From contig JBAJFG010000179.1 of assembly GCA_037903475.1 (NCBI GenBank), positions 248,001-312,000 of the forward strand: 64,000 bases of DNA. The letters are read 5' to 3'. Within the stretch, counting starts at the first letter, position 1; every line of letters starts with the position of its first letter. Positions 10,136 to 23,560 of the stretch are shown piece by piece. Origin of the DNA: Ancylostoma caninum (Eukaryota > Nematoda > Chromadorea > Rhabditida > Ancylostomatidae). A program made the translations under genes and the position numbers. The notes beneath the pieces are model-generated. The model searched no databases. It saw only the letters and a program-made list of their open reading frames with translations, and had not been told where the DNA came from.

Positions 10136-11614
10136 TTTTTCGAATTCGAAACTCGGTGGTTGTCCCTTTTGTGGAGGAGGTGTATCTTCCAGTGAGACCC
10201 ACAGCCTTGCTAGAAAAGTTGGAAAATTTGTTTTCTGTATTTTGTAACAGAGATGACAAACATATTTTCAGGGAGCGATTTGACATAGCATCTCTGTGAG
10301 TGAGGATTCTGATCTCCAAGAAGATCGACGAGTGAATTAGTGTTTTTTTTTGTCGTTGCAAATGAAGACTCTTGTTATTGTTGGTTTTTTTCCGGACAAG
10401 TGTAGATGGATAAATATGTTACCCTTCTCTTTCTTTCTCTCTCTTTTTTGCGATTTTTTTTTGGTTCCACTTTGACTAGTACTTTTTGCCAACTTAGTCA
10501 CGAAAAGAGGATTTATTTCTTGGAACTGTGCCCGCGAGGACCCGCGAGGAGAGACCTTTTCTCCCGATAGCATTTTTTTGCTGTTTTTCTTTCTTCTCTT
10601 TTTTGGAAGGCTCGATGTCGAGCTGTTGACGTGTGAAAATACTTGTTAAAAAGTACGCGACTTTGCTATTTCGGTGAAGAAGATATTTTGAACAGTACAA
10701 CAGAGGAGTTTTTTTCTGAATCCTTGTTTTCATTAGCGAAGTACTAGGAACCTTTTTTTTCTACTCTCCTCGGATACTTTTCTGTTTGGCTATAAAACCG
10801 AATTTGTTCTACTAGTCTGGACAATTATTATGTGGTCTATGTATCTAATTCCTATCTTAGGGGTTTTTTTGAACTTTTTTCCAAAAAAAAACACTAGATT
10901 TTTCTCTATGAAGTAGGTATTCTACGTAATATGCTTTCGACACACGTTTTTCATTTCTCATATATACGATTCAACGGTTTGCCCAAATATCGATTTTTCT
11001 TATTTCGAGTATATTTACAATAGTGAACAACAGTTTATTATGGTGAACACAAAACACGAAGTGAAGAAAGGGGGTGGTGTCGTCCGGTAGGGTCGTTGTT
11101 GGCGAAATTACTCGTATTCGTCCTGATGAAAGATACTGCATGGCTTTGCTGGCCCGGTATATTTAACCGAATTGAATCCCATCTTCGCGGCTTTGTCGGG
11201 GTGAACCGCAATTTTTGGGAGTCTAGGAAATCCTACCCATACTTGGTCGTATGTGAGAATGGTTTCTGTAGGAGCTCCCGGGAATTCTACTAGGGGTCCG
11301 TCGACGTATAAGGGGTAGGCGGGTATGTGTGCAGATGTGCAAAGATGTCATGTGCTCCGCCATAAGCTCTTTCACAGGGGACTTCATAGTCGCCGGCGGA
11401 CTATAAGGGGTGGATCAAGGGGTAAGAACTTGCTTGTTGCGGCATCAACGGCTTCTGTAGAGAGCGCAAAGATGTGTTTTACGGTGCCCTCTAAAGCGGC
11501 GGGGGAGATGTCGTCCATAGCAAGGTTAGTGAGGAAATTTATCAACTGGCAAATACGGTAAATTTTGGAGCGGTAAACTAAGATGCTGGACGCGAGCTTC
11601 TCTCCATGCTTCAT
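10136..11614. other. Degraded AT-rich retroelement sequence, no gene
   Basis: Frames here are Lys- or Phe-rich products of homopolymer runs and match nothing I know. TTTATTA at about 11,034 could be a poly(A) signal on the minus strand for the pol tail at 11,615-11,850. Otherwise I see no structure. Confidence 0.4.
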
Positions 11615-11850
11615 CTTTGCCAGTTGGCTCTTTTAAACAGATCTCCAGTGACGAAATACTTTGTCTCCGTAGTTCTACATTCCGAGCAACTTTGGTTCCA
11701 GTTCGAAGTTGGCTTTCGATCCATTTGTCCTTTCTGCTCAGACGATATTCTCGAGAATTCCAATTTTTTCCGTTCAGGGAGAGGGAACTCAAGCATCGAG
11801 GCATCCGGATACTCAAGCCTCGCCCCAAATCATTCAAGCAGGTGATGGAT
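11615..11850 (-). pseudogene. Pol C-terminal tail, third copy
   Basis: Nucleotide similarity to about 3060-3240 is evident, for example ATATTCTCGAGAATTCCAAT and the CAGTTGGCTCTTTTA block. The minus strand reads RKDKWIESQLRTGTKVARN and LEICLKEPTGKDEAWREAR. It is an isolated end of a Ty3/Gypsy pol with no catalytic domain. Confidence 0.55.
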
Positions 11851-12700
11851 GATGCTATGGCGCTTCATCGGGCGGTGCGAGCACAGGAAATAGTGGGTCC
11901 TTGCCGTGAGATCGGCGCGGATACGGCAACGACTGTGCTTCAGGACCCGCTCTCCGCAGGTTCTATAAAATGCCTCCGCAGCGAGGGCGTCCGTCCCATC
12001 TATCAACCAAAGTAATAATAGAACGGGCCACTAAGAGAACTCATTAGTTGTATGGGCTCCTTAAGAAGTGTGTGACCCTGGACTAACCCCGCGGCCCGGT
12101 TTCCTAGGTCGTGGCCGTGCATCTGCGAGCCATCTCGCATGATAACTAATTACTCGACCAAGGGGAAAAAATGTTGCGAACGGTTTGTGTGATTAACGAG
12201 GATATTAGCTGTGTCCGTCTTACAAATATCCACTCGGAACATTTATTAACTTCAACACGTATCAGGCAAGTGACTACATAGCAGGATATCTAAAATCGTG
12301 ATAGAATGCCACCGGCAGAGCGAATGGTCCCGGCCGAGTGGGCGAGGTCGGAAAATATGGGACCGGCCCAGGATTGGCCGCCACAACCGGCGCCGGAGGC
12401 GGCGGCGTTGAGAGCCGCTCCGGCAGCGACCAGAGGGGGCTGCAAGAAGAACTTTCCGGTGAAGGGGAGCGAGGATGTGACGGAGAGAGGGAAACTTCTG
12501 ACTCTGGATGAGAGGTGAGTGGAATGTGGGGCCAAGTTTCCTCGGGCTTATATAGCGTGCCCGAACTTGATAGGCTCAGTTTTTGATCGATTCTTTTTCT
12601 CAGCCTCACCTTCCACCACCCGGTACAGGGTGATGGCGACCTATCTTTCAACAATGGTTATCTATCCTCTGACACTTTGAAAGTTCCTCCCATCGGAAAC
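11851..12700. other. GC-rich stretch, no supported gene
   Basis: The segment 12,300-12,520 is GC-rich and gives Pro/Ala/Ser-rich frames on both strands. That is expected from composition alone. Nothing else is recognised. Confidence 0.4.
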
Positions 12701-15700
12701 TTCATATGACATCTTTTAGCATGCCTGGGTGTTCCAATTTGTCTTTCGCGCAAGGTATATTACAACGAATATTTCAGAGAATACAGAATAGAACGAATAC
12801 TCCATTAAAAGAAAATAATTGTCCAATGCAGAGTATTCATCTGAAATATCGAGAAATGACATTATTACGTGGGCAATTGACAAAATAGACGAAATTCAGA
12901 AACGTTCCGTTCTGGTAGAAAAAGAAAGGAAATTCGGGTAACAAGTTATCCTTTGATTTGAAGATCAGTTGGCTGTGGCTGGGCGAATAAGTCCTTGCGG
13001 TTTTTCATTGGAATAGAAATCGCTGTTTTCCGTGAACTATATCAGTCACAAAGAATGAGTTATATAGCTTCTTTCCTCGCCTATTACTGCTGCCAAAGGC
13101 AGTTGCGCAACTGTCTATGAAAAATTGCGTTGTTTAAGACGATTTATTTTGTATTGCAACTCTATGGAATCTTCATGGAATGATCGAACTCCATGGAATG
13201 TGATAGGAACTCTACAAAATCACTGCCACATGATTGCTCCAAACCTTCAACCTCAGTGTTATAGAAATATCACGTATCCAAGTGTTTTGGCAGTCTTTTT
13301 TGTGAAATTTGTGCTGGAACATCGTGTATATTCAATGCGAACGATCACCTCATATCGAGTAGTTCAATGTTTTGAACGGAATGCGTTGGCTTTCTTTCGT
13401 GCTCTTGATAACTATTAGTAAGTTAGTAAGTTTTTCCTTACATCTAACGCAACGATAGGATAATCGCCTCTGCTTCCCATAAACAGTGCGTGCAGAACGA
13501 GAGGCGAAATCAGGGCTATAATTGCTCTATCTAAAGCGTGTATAGCCCTTCTTTACTGTCATTTCAGCAATAAACGTTCCTGTATAGAACTCATTGATAC
13601 CTCTAGCCACTCAAGCTGCATTTGACCCATAATAAAGGACAGTAGTAGAGGCGTTCATTTCTGCAGATTTAGAGGATCACATTCCATGCGATATAGAAGA
13701 TGTGGAGCCAGAAGAGGAACGTAATTGTGATACATAGCAGCAGAGAGCAAGGAAGAGTTACAAAACAGGAGGCAACCTTGCAGAGTTCAAAATACTGCTA
13801 AAAAACGAACTGAAAAAAGCGGCACGGAGAAGCCGACGATTTGACGAATAGGACGAGAAATCGGATATGAATCGAATATTTTTCGTAGAATTTCCATGGT
13901 CTTTCTAGTTCACATCTTGAACAGAAGCAACTATGGTAAAGAGGAGCACTGAAGGTACGAGTATCACAGTTACGAAATGGTTAGGAAGACAAAGTTATTA
14001 CTTATCGATGTTCTCACTTTTCAAAGTATGAAACTATGTATAGACACGCACGCACGCACTACGCACACTCATTAAATCCGCTCATTATTATTAGTCAGGA
14101 CACCAGCACAAGCTCTGAGAATTGGGAATACTTCGTACATGTATGTACATGGAGTGAACGTCAATGGCGGTGCGTCTTTCGTGGCCTCTAAAACCCGGCG
14201 GTGCGGCTGCGCGTTGGAATCCTCTCTGGGACAACAAGCTATGGAGTTTTCTGGATAATTAGTAAGTTTCCTCGATATCTAACGTCGAGTACGATGAAAA
14301 GTTATCAAGAAAACCCTGATTAGTCGCTGCGACGATGATTTCATCGTGAGCGGAGCTGTCGCGCGTCGTGCTTTTTGAGGCCGCAAAAAAACGATAACTG
14401 TTGCCCCCATTTAATCATCTGGCAGGTATGTAAGCCAACCAAAGATCGCTCTATCATAACTCAGATCTTTCCGATTCTACTGTGGTATTTAGGTATCTCT
14501 GGGAAATCAACTTGTTGCGACAGAGAACCAAACAAGACGTCAGATCACGTGCTCCATTTTAGCAGAAGGATGGTCAGATCCAATATTATCGCATCTTTGA
14601 GATCCACATTTTTACACATTTACAATATATAGAACTCGTCTAATCACAGACCTAGAAATTCCGCATTATAAAGTAGTAGCGAATCGTTTGTGTGCTGTGA
14701 CATTTTGCTGGATTTTATGGGAACGATAGAGGGGTTGATTAAGTCTAAGTTGCTCCACACACCAAGTTGTTCCCAAGTGTTTTCTGCAACAGTTTTGCAA
14801 CAAATTCCGCAACACAAATGTTCGTTACATAGCTTTTTCAATTAGAAAACTTGCGGAGGAAAATAACATGGTTACTCCTGCGATCTATGGATAACCAGCA
14901 ATTTAGCTCAATGATGAAATCTAGGATTACAGAATAGCTACGGGAGGACAAATTGCGCTATCCTTTTTCCTCTTGATCATACTCATATAGACCTGCTGGT
15001 CTCGATGCACGGATTACAAAGTCTTTTCCAGCCCGCAGCTATCACATGGAATGTAGCACCCAGCCTCGGCGTAGGATGAACGAAATCGATTTTAGCAAGC
15101 ATCGATTATCGTCAGCTACCTTACGGAATAGCATTGTATATATTGTTTTCAATAAAAGCAGTTTTCAATTATGTTATAAGGAAATCTCGAAAAATATGCG
15201 ATTTCTCGCGAATTCCTGGAAATTTTTGAGATTACGCGGCCGCTTGTGTATTCTGCTCTGTAGAAACACTGATCAAAGTTGGATAGACGGGTGCATTACT
15301 CCACCACAGCATAGAGTGTTGAAGGAAGCGAGTGAGTTTTAATAACTTTGCTCGAACTTTCTGAACAATTCGAATATCTGAAAAGTGAAAGGAATACATC
15401 TAGAAATGGAAAGTGAAAGGAATGCATCTAGAAATTGGACTGTGTTGCAATCAATTTTTCTCATTTGTGAGTATATTCCAACCATTTCTTTTTCTTTTTC
15501 TTTTTTGGTGGGTTCGAAACTTCAAATATTCAAACAAACACCATGAAGTTGCTGGCAGATGGACACTCCATTTCAAAGTGCTATGACTCGGCTCAAACAC
15601 ATCTATTTTCATCAGGTTATAATTCGCTCAAATTCTCTAATTCCTGGAAGGCGATTTTAACATACTAGGGACCAACAATCTGTTGTTGAGGCAGGTTTGC

Positions 15701-16222
15701 ATCTGGAGCTCGCTAAAGGGATGTAAAGTAGGAAAGTGATTTGAGGAATTCGGACATTGAGTGAGAACACAGATGCCTTACCACGTCAGTTTTTGTCGGC
15801 TGAGTTATGAAATGTGACACACAGCGTTACCCTGGGGCGGGAAAAAACCAGCTTCTGTTCACCACTGCCGAGCACATATGTTGTAAATTTTTGTATTATA
15901 GTTCATCTCGAAACTGCAATACTACGACTCTGCTGTCAATGCTTGATTAAGTTGGATAAGGCTTCAGTGGGTCACACCCTTACAGCACCACCAAACCATT
16001 GACACAACTGCCCTATGTTGAAGATCTGCTTCAGGAAATCTTAGATGTGGGAAAACGCCTCTTCCGATGTATCATCGCACTTAGTGTTATCGTAGAGAAA
16101 CCGAGCTCCATCCAGTAATTACACGGTCTAGGGATAGGTCTTTATTGGGGCGAAAAATTATGTTAGAAATGATGTCTTATGATTCGACGAGTGGAACTAG
16201 TGTCTTTCCAAGTTCTCCAACC
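12701..16222. other. Gene-free intergenic stretch
   Basis: Only short chance frames. A small CACG-rich repeat lies at 14,045-14,065. I find no tRNA, snRNA or conserved protein signal. Confidence 0.5.
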
Positions 16223-16522
16223 TACTCAGAAACTTCTGAGCACCGGTGCCGACCCAAACGTGCACATGTGCCTTTATCGGTGGCAATAGTGGAACTACTC
16301 ATGGCGACAGTAAAAATCCATGAACGGCGCCACTTCGCATTGCTAGGAGAGCGCGAAATAATTCATGTGTGGACTTTTCGTGCACTGCGCGGCCAATGAT
16401 GTGTTGCCATTCCTGTCGCGAATGGATAGTGGTGCCGGCTCGGGATCTTCACTGTCGCTGCGGTCAATTCCGTCAATCGAGGCCCGTCTAGGTGCGCACC
16501 GGTGCCCCAAAGTTTCTGAGTA
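16223..16522. mobile_element. MITE with about 30-bp terminal inverted repeats
   Basis: The left end TACTCAGAAACTT followed by GAGCACCGGTGC is mirrored at the right end by GCACCGGTGC, then AAGTTTCTGAGTA. That gives a non-coding element of about 300 bp. TA dinucleotides at both ends fit a TA target, but no empty site is available. Confidence 0.55.
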
Positions 16523-17589
16523 GTATGTATTTTAGCAACTTCTCACCAGCAATATACATACTCGATTTGATGTACCTTCTCTCGAAGAGTCACATATTTT
16601 GACCCCTACATGTAATGAACGAATGAATAAATAAATAAATGAATGAATGAATGAATGTCACAGCTGGTGAGACTCTGCTCGTCAGTCAGATCGTGAGGTG
16701 TTCAATTCAGCACCTATCTTGTCATGTCGATTGGAGTCAGATGTCTTGAAACTGTAGTATAATGAGCATCCCCCACATCCAAATGGTAGGATCGGGTTTA
16801 GGTTCTACGGCTGCCCTTAACGCTTGATTGTCACGTGACATATTGCGACCACAACCACGGTTGCGTTGGAGTTCAAAATCACCGGAAGAAAACTTTGCGA
16901 ATGAGATAGTGGAACCACCTGCAACTTCCGCAATTTTTGGTCGGGGAACAGTGTTATACATAAACTTTGGAACAATACAAAGGTATATTCACAATTCGTA
17001 TGGAAACCTTCTGAAAAAAGAAAATAGATCCGGACGTTGATGCCACCTCTTTCATCACCTTCTTCTCAATCCAACACTCCAAAGAGGCACGTTTTTTATT
17101 CTCGTGAAGCAGTCTATTAGACAGTATACCATAATTTCACTAACTACCACATTGTCACTGTAATCTCTTGGAAAGAGCCATGCCCGAAAAAGACGAAACA
17201 TTGATCCTCTTTAATTATCCGAATCTGTTCGCCGTAAGCCCTTGATTAAACGTGGAATCCATACCAATTATACATCTCTACTACAAAGCTGTGCTTCTGT
17301 TGTTTTCATGTGGTTAGGCTGCACTCTTTATTGGTGTCCTAACAAATCGACTAAAATCTCCACGACAATAGGACTGGAACTGAAAGAGATAACTAGCGAT
17401 ATATACTAAACCTGATTTCGTGTGATTGAAACTGAAACTTCTCCAAGAATATGCATTTCCGGAGACAACGTGGTTTTTGACTCTGTTGCCTTGATTCCAT
17501 GCATACTTGGGATCTTCCACTTTCTAAGGAAAGAATTAAGGTGTTGCATCTTGGGTTGAAAAACTCCTGCTTCAACTATGTCATTGGTG
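16523..17589. other. Intergenic, with a tetranucleotide microsatellite
   Basis: An (AATA/AATG)n tract at 16,617-16,657 is the only clear structure. There are short frames on both strands at 16,737-17,040 and no recognisable protein. Confidence 0.5.
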
Positions 17590-17754
17590 GGATCAGTCGT
17601 ACTGGCTGAGAAGGAGAAGACATTCTTTGGTTTATATTTTAAGTTTAACTTCAGTTTAATTTGAAGCATTTTCAGTTGAACTTTACACCATCTCTGTCAA
17701 TAACTAGTGCAAGAGTACAGAGCGGTGTTGTATGATTGAAATGGATTCCATGTC

Positions 17755-18255
17755 TTAGGATGGTAAGAAAGTCTTGAGCCGTTTCAGACTTTTTTCTGTT
17801 TTTTTATATTACTCAGCATACAATGGGATTTTCTCAAACAGTATAATCAACATAGTTACTGCAAGGTCCCACCCAATGGGCAGGTCAGTGGTCTCCTCAC
17901 TGGGCTGAGGAAGCTGGGAGCCAAAGAAGTCGCTGACCGCTTTTTCAACGTCGTCAAATTTGGTGAATTCTTTCATAGATAGGAATGCCTCGTAGGAGCG
18001 GAATAAGTGGTACTCGGAAGGGGCAAAATCCGAAGAATAAGGTGACGGAAGAGTCTTGTCCCAGTCCAGCTCCTCCAATTTTTCACGGGTCTCTTCAGCT
18101 AAATTAAGGAAGGCAAACCGGCCATATATACCTATTATGGAGAAGTTGCGGAAGTGGCTCACAACTTTCACATAATAGATCATGAGTACCGATCAATAAT
18201 CGAAAGTTCTGAACCTTGCAAAAAAAATCGGCTCAAGACTTTCTTACCACCCTAA
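17755..18255 (-). mobile_element. Internally deleted mariner transposon
   Basis: The ends are inverted repeats of about 27 bp (TTAGGATGGTAAGAAAGTCT and its mirror AGACTTTCTTACCACCCTAA). Comparison with the empty repeat at about 21,476 (CCATGTATAATCAAGG) shows insertion at a TA. The right-hand TA (18,256-18,257) is intact, and the left one has become TC (17,753-17,754). At 501 bp it is well below the usual 1.3 kb of a mariner. Confidence 0.85.
17809..18183 (-). pseudogene. Mariner transposase C-terminal remnant
   Basis: A 124-codon frame carries the C-terminal third of a mariner transposase: REKLEELDWDKTLPSPYSSD, then FAPSEYHLFRS, then EFTKFDDVEKAVSDFF. The last aspartate of the D,D34D triad is in the SSDFAPSEYH block. 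The helix-turn-helix region and the first two catalytic aspartates are gone, so the element is non-autonomous. Confidence 0.8.
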
Positions 18256-18372
18256 TATAATCAAGGGCTTAGTTCAAGCGGATTCTCACCATTGAAAGAG
18301 TAATGTTCTCATTTTTTAGGTGGTCATTTTTCAGAGATGGCAGTGGCGAGAAAGTGGTCGGTGTTAATCCTA

Positions 18373-21322
18373 TGCGGAGGATGCACCTCAGACATTTGAG
18401 GGAAACGGCGCGCGCGCCTTGTGAGCTGAGCGGCTCTTCCTGCCGTGTTTGGTTTTCCATGTGCTGAATCCATTTGTGGTCACTGTCTTCCGTTTTTGTG
18501 TTCTTTTATCATTCCTTCTTTTAATCCCTCTAAAGGCAGCATCCACGGAAATTTTTGTGTCCAAGATTTCGATCGTTTTCGACACTTAGCAATGGTGTCA
18601 ACAATTCTATGAAAGTTGCACCTTCTCACAGTGGGTAATTTCGAACATTTAGCCGATCAAAATTATTTTTCTAGAGAACCGGTGGATAAATTCTCCAAGT
18701 TTTCAGCATACATATATGTATACTCTGCCTGGTCTGCTGCTTCTATGCACCATACATGACCCATGGAAGCCAAGGATTCAGGGGCAATTTCTAATACTTG
18801 TGCAATAGAGCCTGAGAGCATAAAACCATTATTGAAGAATAATTTTAAGCGCAGCAGCTACTCCAGATAAATTTGAGTCTCTATGAGTGTTTGCAAACAA
18901 ATAAGCATGTAAAAAGTGAATATGCGTTCCAGTTCCAAGGTTGCATACATTTCCACATGATGAGCATGACGTGATCTAATATACATGTACATGAGTGTAT
19001 TTAACTGCTGGATATTTTGTGAGAATTCGCAATTAAGGAAATAGTAATTCTAGGACCATTGTTCATATAAATAGCATACTCGGCCCTGGCATGTTAACTT
19101 ACATGGAAATCTTATAATTCTTGAGAATTCCTGTAGTATTTGTTAAGGTTTTGCTTGATAAAAGTGTCGCCTGTAGAGTAGCCCACAATAGAATGTCTTG
19201 AAGACGATATTATTCCATTTTTGACTGGTATTTTCTCCATCATGCTTTACATTTGCGTTATTTCTTCTTTGAGTGTTCTCTCCTTCCCCAATTTCGGTGC
19301 TTTCAACTCAAATTATGATCTCAAATGTGGTGCTTTGCCTTTTCTTACTTATTTTCACGATGTGCGCTATTGGAGAGAGTCCAAGAAATCTTAGGTGTTG
19401 ACCAGATGCATCTTTTGACCCTCAAAAGTCTTGCGTTCCATTATCCGCAATGAAATTGTGAAGACAAAACTACTTGTGGAATTGCAAGCCCATTTCCTTC
19501 AAACATATCGGAAAGATCCGCCCTAGAGAGTAGCGGTTTCGGCCCACATAGAAGTACTTTCTGTAGAGGGTTGCAGTTGGTGACAAAAATAAAACAAATC
19601 TTCGTGTATAGGAAGGTCATTGCTAGCCGCTACACGCATCTTCTTATTTATTTATTTATAATACGTCAACTAGAGTGATGTGCCAAACGTAGCGCAACAA
19701 ATCAACGGAACAAACATATTCGTCTAATTAAAAAAAAGGAACACCATGAGGGGACAATAGCAAAAAGGGAAGGTAAACTCAAAAACCTGCAATATAAAAA
19801 CTAACAGAGAAACAAACGGAAAATCTGCCACAAAATAAACCCAGCCACAGAAATCCAACTGTCTCTCGGATGTACCCCCCAGAAAAAAGTCATCGTGGTT
19901 CGCTAGTTTTCACAGTGAAAAGCCCCTGTCTCATACCAGTAGCAAAAACTATCAGCGAACCCGGTGCCGGAGGTTAGCTGATGCAGACCCCAAGTTTGAC
20001 TGTGCAGTGGCTTCAACAGTGCGAGCAACGGTCGAGCAGACGACTTTAACGATGATATCAGAGAAGGTCCACTCAGTAGAAACAATGAATAAGAAAACCA
20101 GGCTATCAGGTTATCTAAACATCAGTAGGAGGCAAATGTATAAACAACCAAAAATTACCATGAAGTCATGAAGAAATAAGAATGAATAACAAAGAAATAT
20201 TTAAGAGTGGAAGTAATGACGTGCCATGTGCCCGGCTTTATTTTTAAATGCGTAATAACAGGTTCAAATAAGTGAGCGAAGAATGATGTTCGTGCTAGGC
20301 AATTGACTATTTTATCCATTTTGAGTTTTTTTTTTCAACTTTATTTCAAATTTTTTTGTTTTTGTTCATATCGGAATGATATTATATTTTGGAAAGCAGA
20401 AAAATGTGGAGGAGATGAACTATTATTTAAACATTTACAAGGACAACAAGCACATAAAATTTTTGAGAAAGAAGTGAAAACCCAGAAGCATTCTGGAAGA
20501 ATGAAGTGTTCTTTCAAAGAATTTCACCGGGAATTTGTGGGGATGATGGGTTTAATTGGCAGCAAGCTGTGTTCGCCTGAATATTAACGGGAAACAGATG
20601 ATACAGGAAGTCACACAAAAATGATGCTGCAATATGTCAGGGCTACGAACTATTTCTAACTCATAAATAATTTTTCTGTTTGCACGGCTATTCCATGGAT
20701 CCTTCACCCTTTATTAACAGCAATGAATGAAAGGGTGGAAGGTTTCGTGATATGACATCACGACAATTAATGGAGGAAAGGGTTATTTATGTGAGTTATG
20801 GCAACTATAGAGATTAGAAATTTTTGGGGGGATAGAGTTGAGAGAGGAAAGATAAAGTGAAAGAAAGTGTTTAGAATAGAAATGATCTTTCTAATTGTTT
20901 TAAATCAGCCTCGTCCGAGTAAAGGTTTTTGCGATTCGAGCACCCAATATCAATTTACATAAAATGAAAAAATATGAGGTATTGCTAGACTAAAGTCAGA
21001 TTTTGGCTTTTTTTCGTGGAAAAGTAGCTTCGAAATTGTAAAGCGCAGAAAAATATGGAAGAGAACTCATGGAAAGGTAATGAATTACGTATTGAACGCG
21101 CAAACAGCGCAAGAATATTTACGGAACCAAGGTCGACATGGGCGATCATTCGTATCTATGGATCGATTGAAAACAACCTTGCCTTCTACCGGTTGTTCGT
21201 AGCCCAAATGGCAATGCCTACGATTAGTTCTGAGGAGACCCAGGAGAACATTCTGGAAACAATTTCGTTTGAGCTTTATAATCGATGCTTGCGTTCATTG
21301 CTCGCGAACAATTCCATCCAGT
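18373..21322. other. Gene-free intergenic stretch
   Basis: A solo end of the TTAAAGGCAGCACCCACGG-type inverted-repeat family lies at about 18,531-18,620. A short TATT microsatellite is at about 19,645-19,660. No coding signal was recognised. Confidence 0.5.
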
Positions 21323-22912
21323 GATGCCGTACTGGCTGAGAAAGAGGAGACATCCTTTGGTTTATATTTTAAATTTCACCTCAGTTTAATTCAACGCATT
21401 TTCAGTTAAACTTTACACCATCCCTGTCAATAACGAGTGCAAGAGTACAGACTGTGAGCGGTGTTGTATGATTCCATGTATAATCAAGGGCTTATGGCAA
21501 GCGGATTCGCACCATTGAAAGGATCAATGTTTTCATTTTTTAAGCGGCCATTTTTCAGAGATTGCAGTGGCGAGAAAGTGATCGGTGGTAATCAATTCCA
21601 GTTAGTGTTAATCAATGTTAATGAGATGCGCCACGTATTCGGCCTCATCTGGGAATCGTACAAGCATTGGCTGCGCATGTGTACAACAGAGATGAGTGGA
21701 TACGAGATTTTCCTCTACCCGGTGCGGATAACGGATGGGCCAAAACCTACGGATAACGGCAAAACGGATAAGCGGATACGGACAATTCGCTCATCCCTGG
21801 TGTACAATACAGTAGTGACTCGCGAGGACATCCGACACACCGAGTCAGCGCTTCATCCTCCAAGATTCCTCTACTACCAATTTACCGGCTCCGAAGGGAT
21901 GGATGGCTCACCGGCCAGCGACACGATCCAACCATCGATGCTGTGCAAAACAGACGACGTCTCTCTTGCCACACCAGGGATGAGCGGATAATCCCCAATT
22001 GGTTATCCGTCTAGCCACTATTTGTCGGTTTTGGCTTATCCGTTATCTGCGATTTTAGCACCCTATTACGGTACGGTAAAGCAGAAATCAATGCTTTCAA
22101 TTTGCACATTTCCTCCATAGAACACTTGTCATTCACAGAAAAATGTTTGTACCACGAATTCTAGCGTTTCAGTAACTAAGACTGGTTGCTTTTGAGCAAG
22201 AAGAATAGCTCTTACTGAAATTTTTTGGGTTGTTTGACACTATGCAACATGCCTTAAAGGCAACACCCACGAAAATTTTCGACCTTGAGATTTTGACACA
22301 AAACAGAGTAATGATCACTGTTAGAATGTTGAAAACAATCGAAATTTCTCGAATACTCGGTTTTTTTTTGGAAACTCTCAACTCATCGCTTTCGAGCAGT
22401 GTCGACGATACGAAAATCGCACCCTTATCTAGATAATAAGAGAGTTCTTATGGTATTATTCGTGTCTACAGCCTCAACCAGTCAACCCATCACGCCGCGA
22501 GGCGTCTTGCGTTATTATTACAGTTGGGCATATTATGGCATGTTAGAATCCAGAATATCAGAGAGCATTCTTCATGTTTACTTTTGCACACCTGTTCCCA
22601 AGCTGTCTCTCTCCCGGCTCAGCCTGCAAAAAGCAGCGGATTTTCCTTCAGTCTCGAAGGTGGGGGAAGCATCCTATGCATGACGTTTTTGGATTATTTC
22701 GTGATGGACAGCGCAAATCCGCAACATTTAAGGTTGTTAAGCTTCGATACTGAGTCGTTACTTTGTGTTTTGCTTCAGTTGAGTTTGTTATTCTAGAAGC
22801 TACAGAAAAGAGGTGTGACACTGCCTTAAGACAACTTTTTACAAAAGTACCCATGATATTAGAGCACTCTTGTAATTTTGGCCGCAGTGTAGATGCATAA
22901 GAAGAGCGGACT

Positions 22913-23224
22913 ATGCCGAATTATCTTACGCCGTTAGCTGTTGCCAAGAGATCTGCAGATGAAATCAAACCAGTTCCACTTTTAAAAAAAGCTCCAAAAG
23001 CTACATTAGAAGTTAACAAGGGGAGGATGGGGGGGAATGAACAAATATCTGACGACTATGATGGAATAGACGACTTCGATGACTATGCTATGACAACTTT
23101 GTGTGATTATTCGCTTCTGGATTTCTTTGTTGGAGCTGATGATGGTATTTCCCATCATTTGGGCTTGCTGGCACCTCAGGTTTTGACGAGGTGCTTCCTG
23201 TTGTTTTTCGTCAGTTGTGCCTGA
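22913..23224 (+). other. Frame conserved between palindrome arms, doubtful coding
   Basis: A 103-codon frame. Its first 41 codons recur on the opposite arm at 27,379-27,257 with only conservative changes; further on, the right copy diverges and is split by a 155-bp insertion at 26,920. No family was recognised, and the similarity may simply reflect the duplication. Confidence 0.2.
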
Positions 23225-23560
23225 TAAGCGATGTGATCTGGTGATTAATTAGAACTAATAATTCTCAACTGATTGCTCTTAGCTTTATTTCAAACTTTGG
23301 TTGTTCAAAAGAGAAACTCTAACGGTATGACCAGAGGTTGCCTTGCTATTAGGTTACATGGTAAATTTGCTCGGTGTTCGAATTGATTTTATAGAGTGCT
23401 AAAAAAAAGAGGCCGAACTCTAACTGCTCAGATATATTCTGAGCATGCGAAAGAGCCTGTGGGCAGATTCACCTCACAAAGCGAAGAGTATATTGAAGAT
23501 CGCTAAAGTCTGAGTGTATAGAAACGAAAGTTGTTAAGCTTTATTTCAAACTTTGGTTGT

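Larger units (their letters stand above)
17590..18372 (+). repeat. Repeat X, interrupted copy
   Basis: 17,590-17,754 plus 18,256-18,372 match 21,323-21,620 closely, from GTACTGGCTGAGAAGGAG through GGCGAGAAAGTGGTCGGTG. The mariner at 17,755-18,255 splits the copy. The same sequence, reversed, forms the outer end of the right palindrome arm (30,780-30,955 and 45,393-45,490). Confidence 0.85.

Noticed and set aside
10337..10733. Lys-rich frames on the minus strand
   Set aside because: Arise from T-rich homopolymer runs; no similarity to a protein.
12274..12654. Pro/Ser-rich frame of 126 codons on the minus strand
   Set aside because: Overlapping frames on both strands are equally open; low-complexity composition, no motif.
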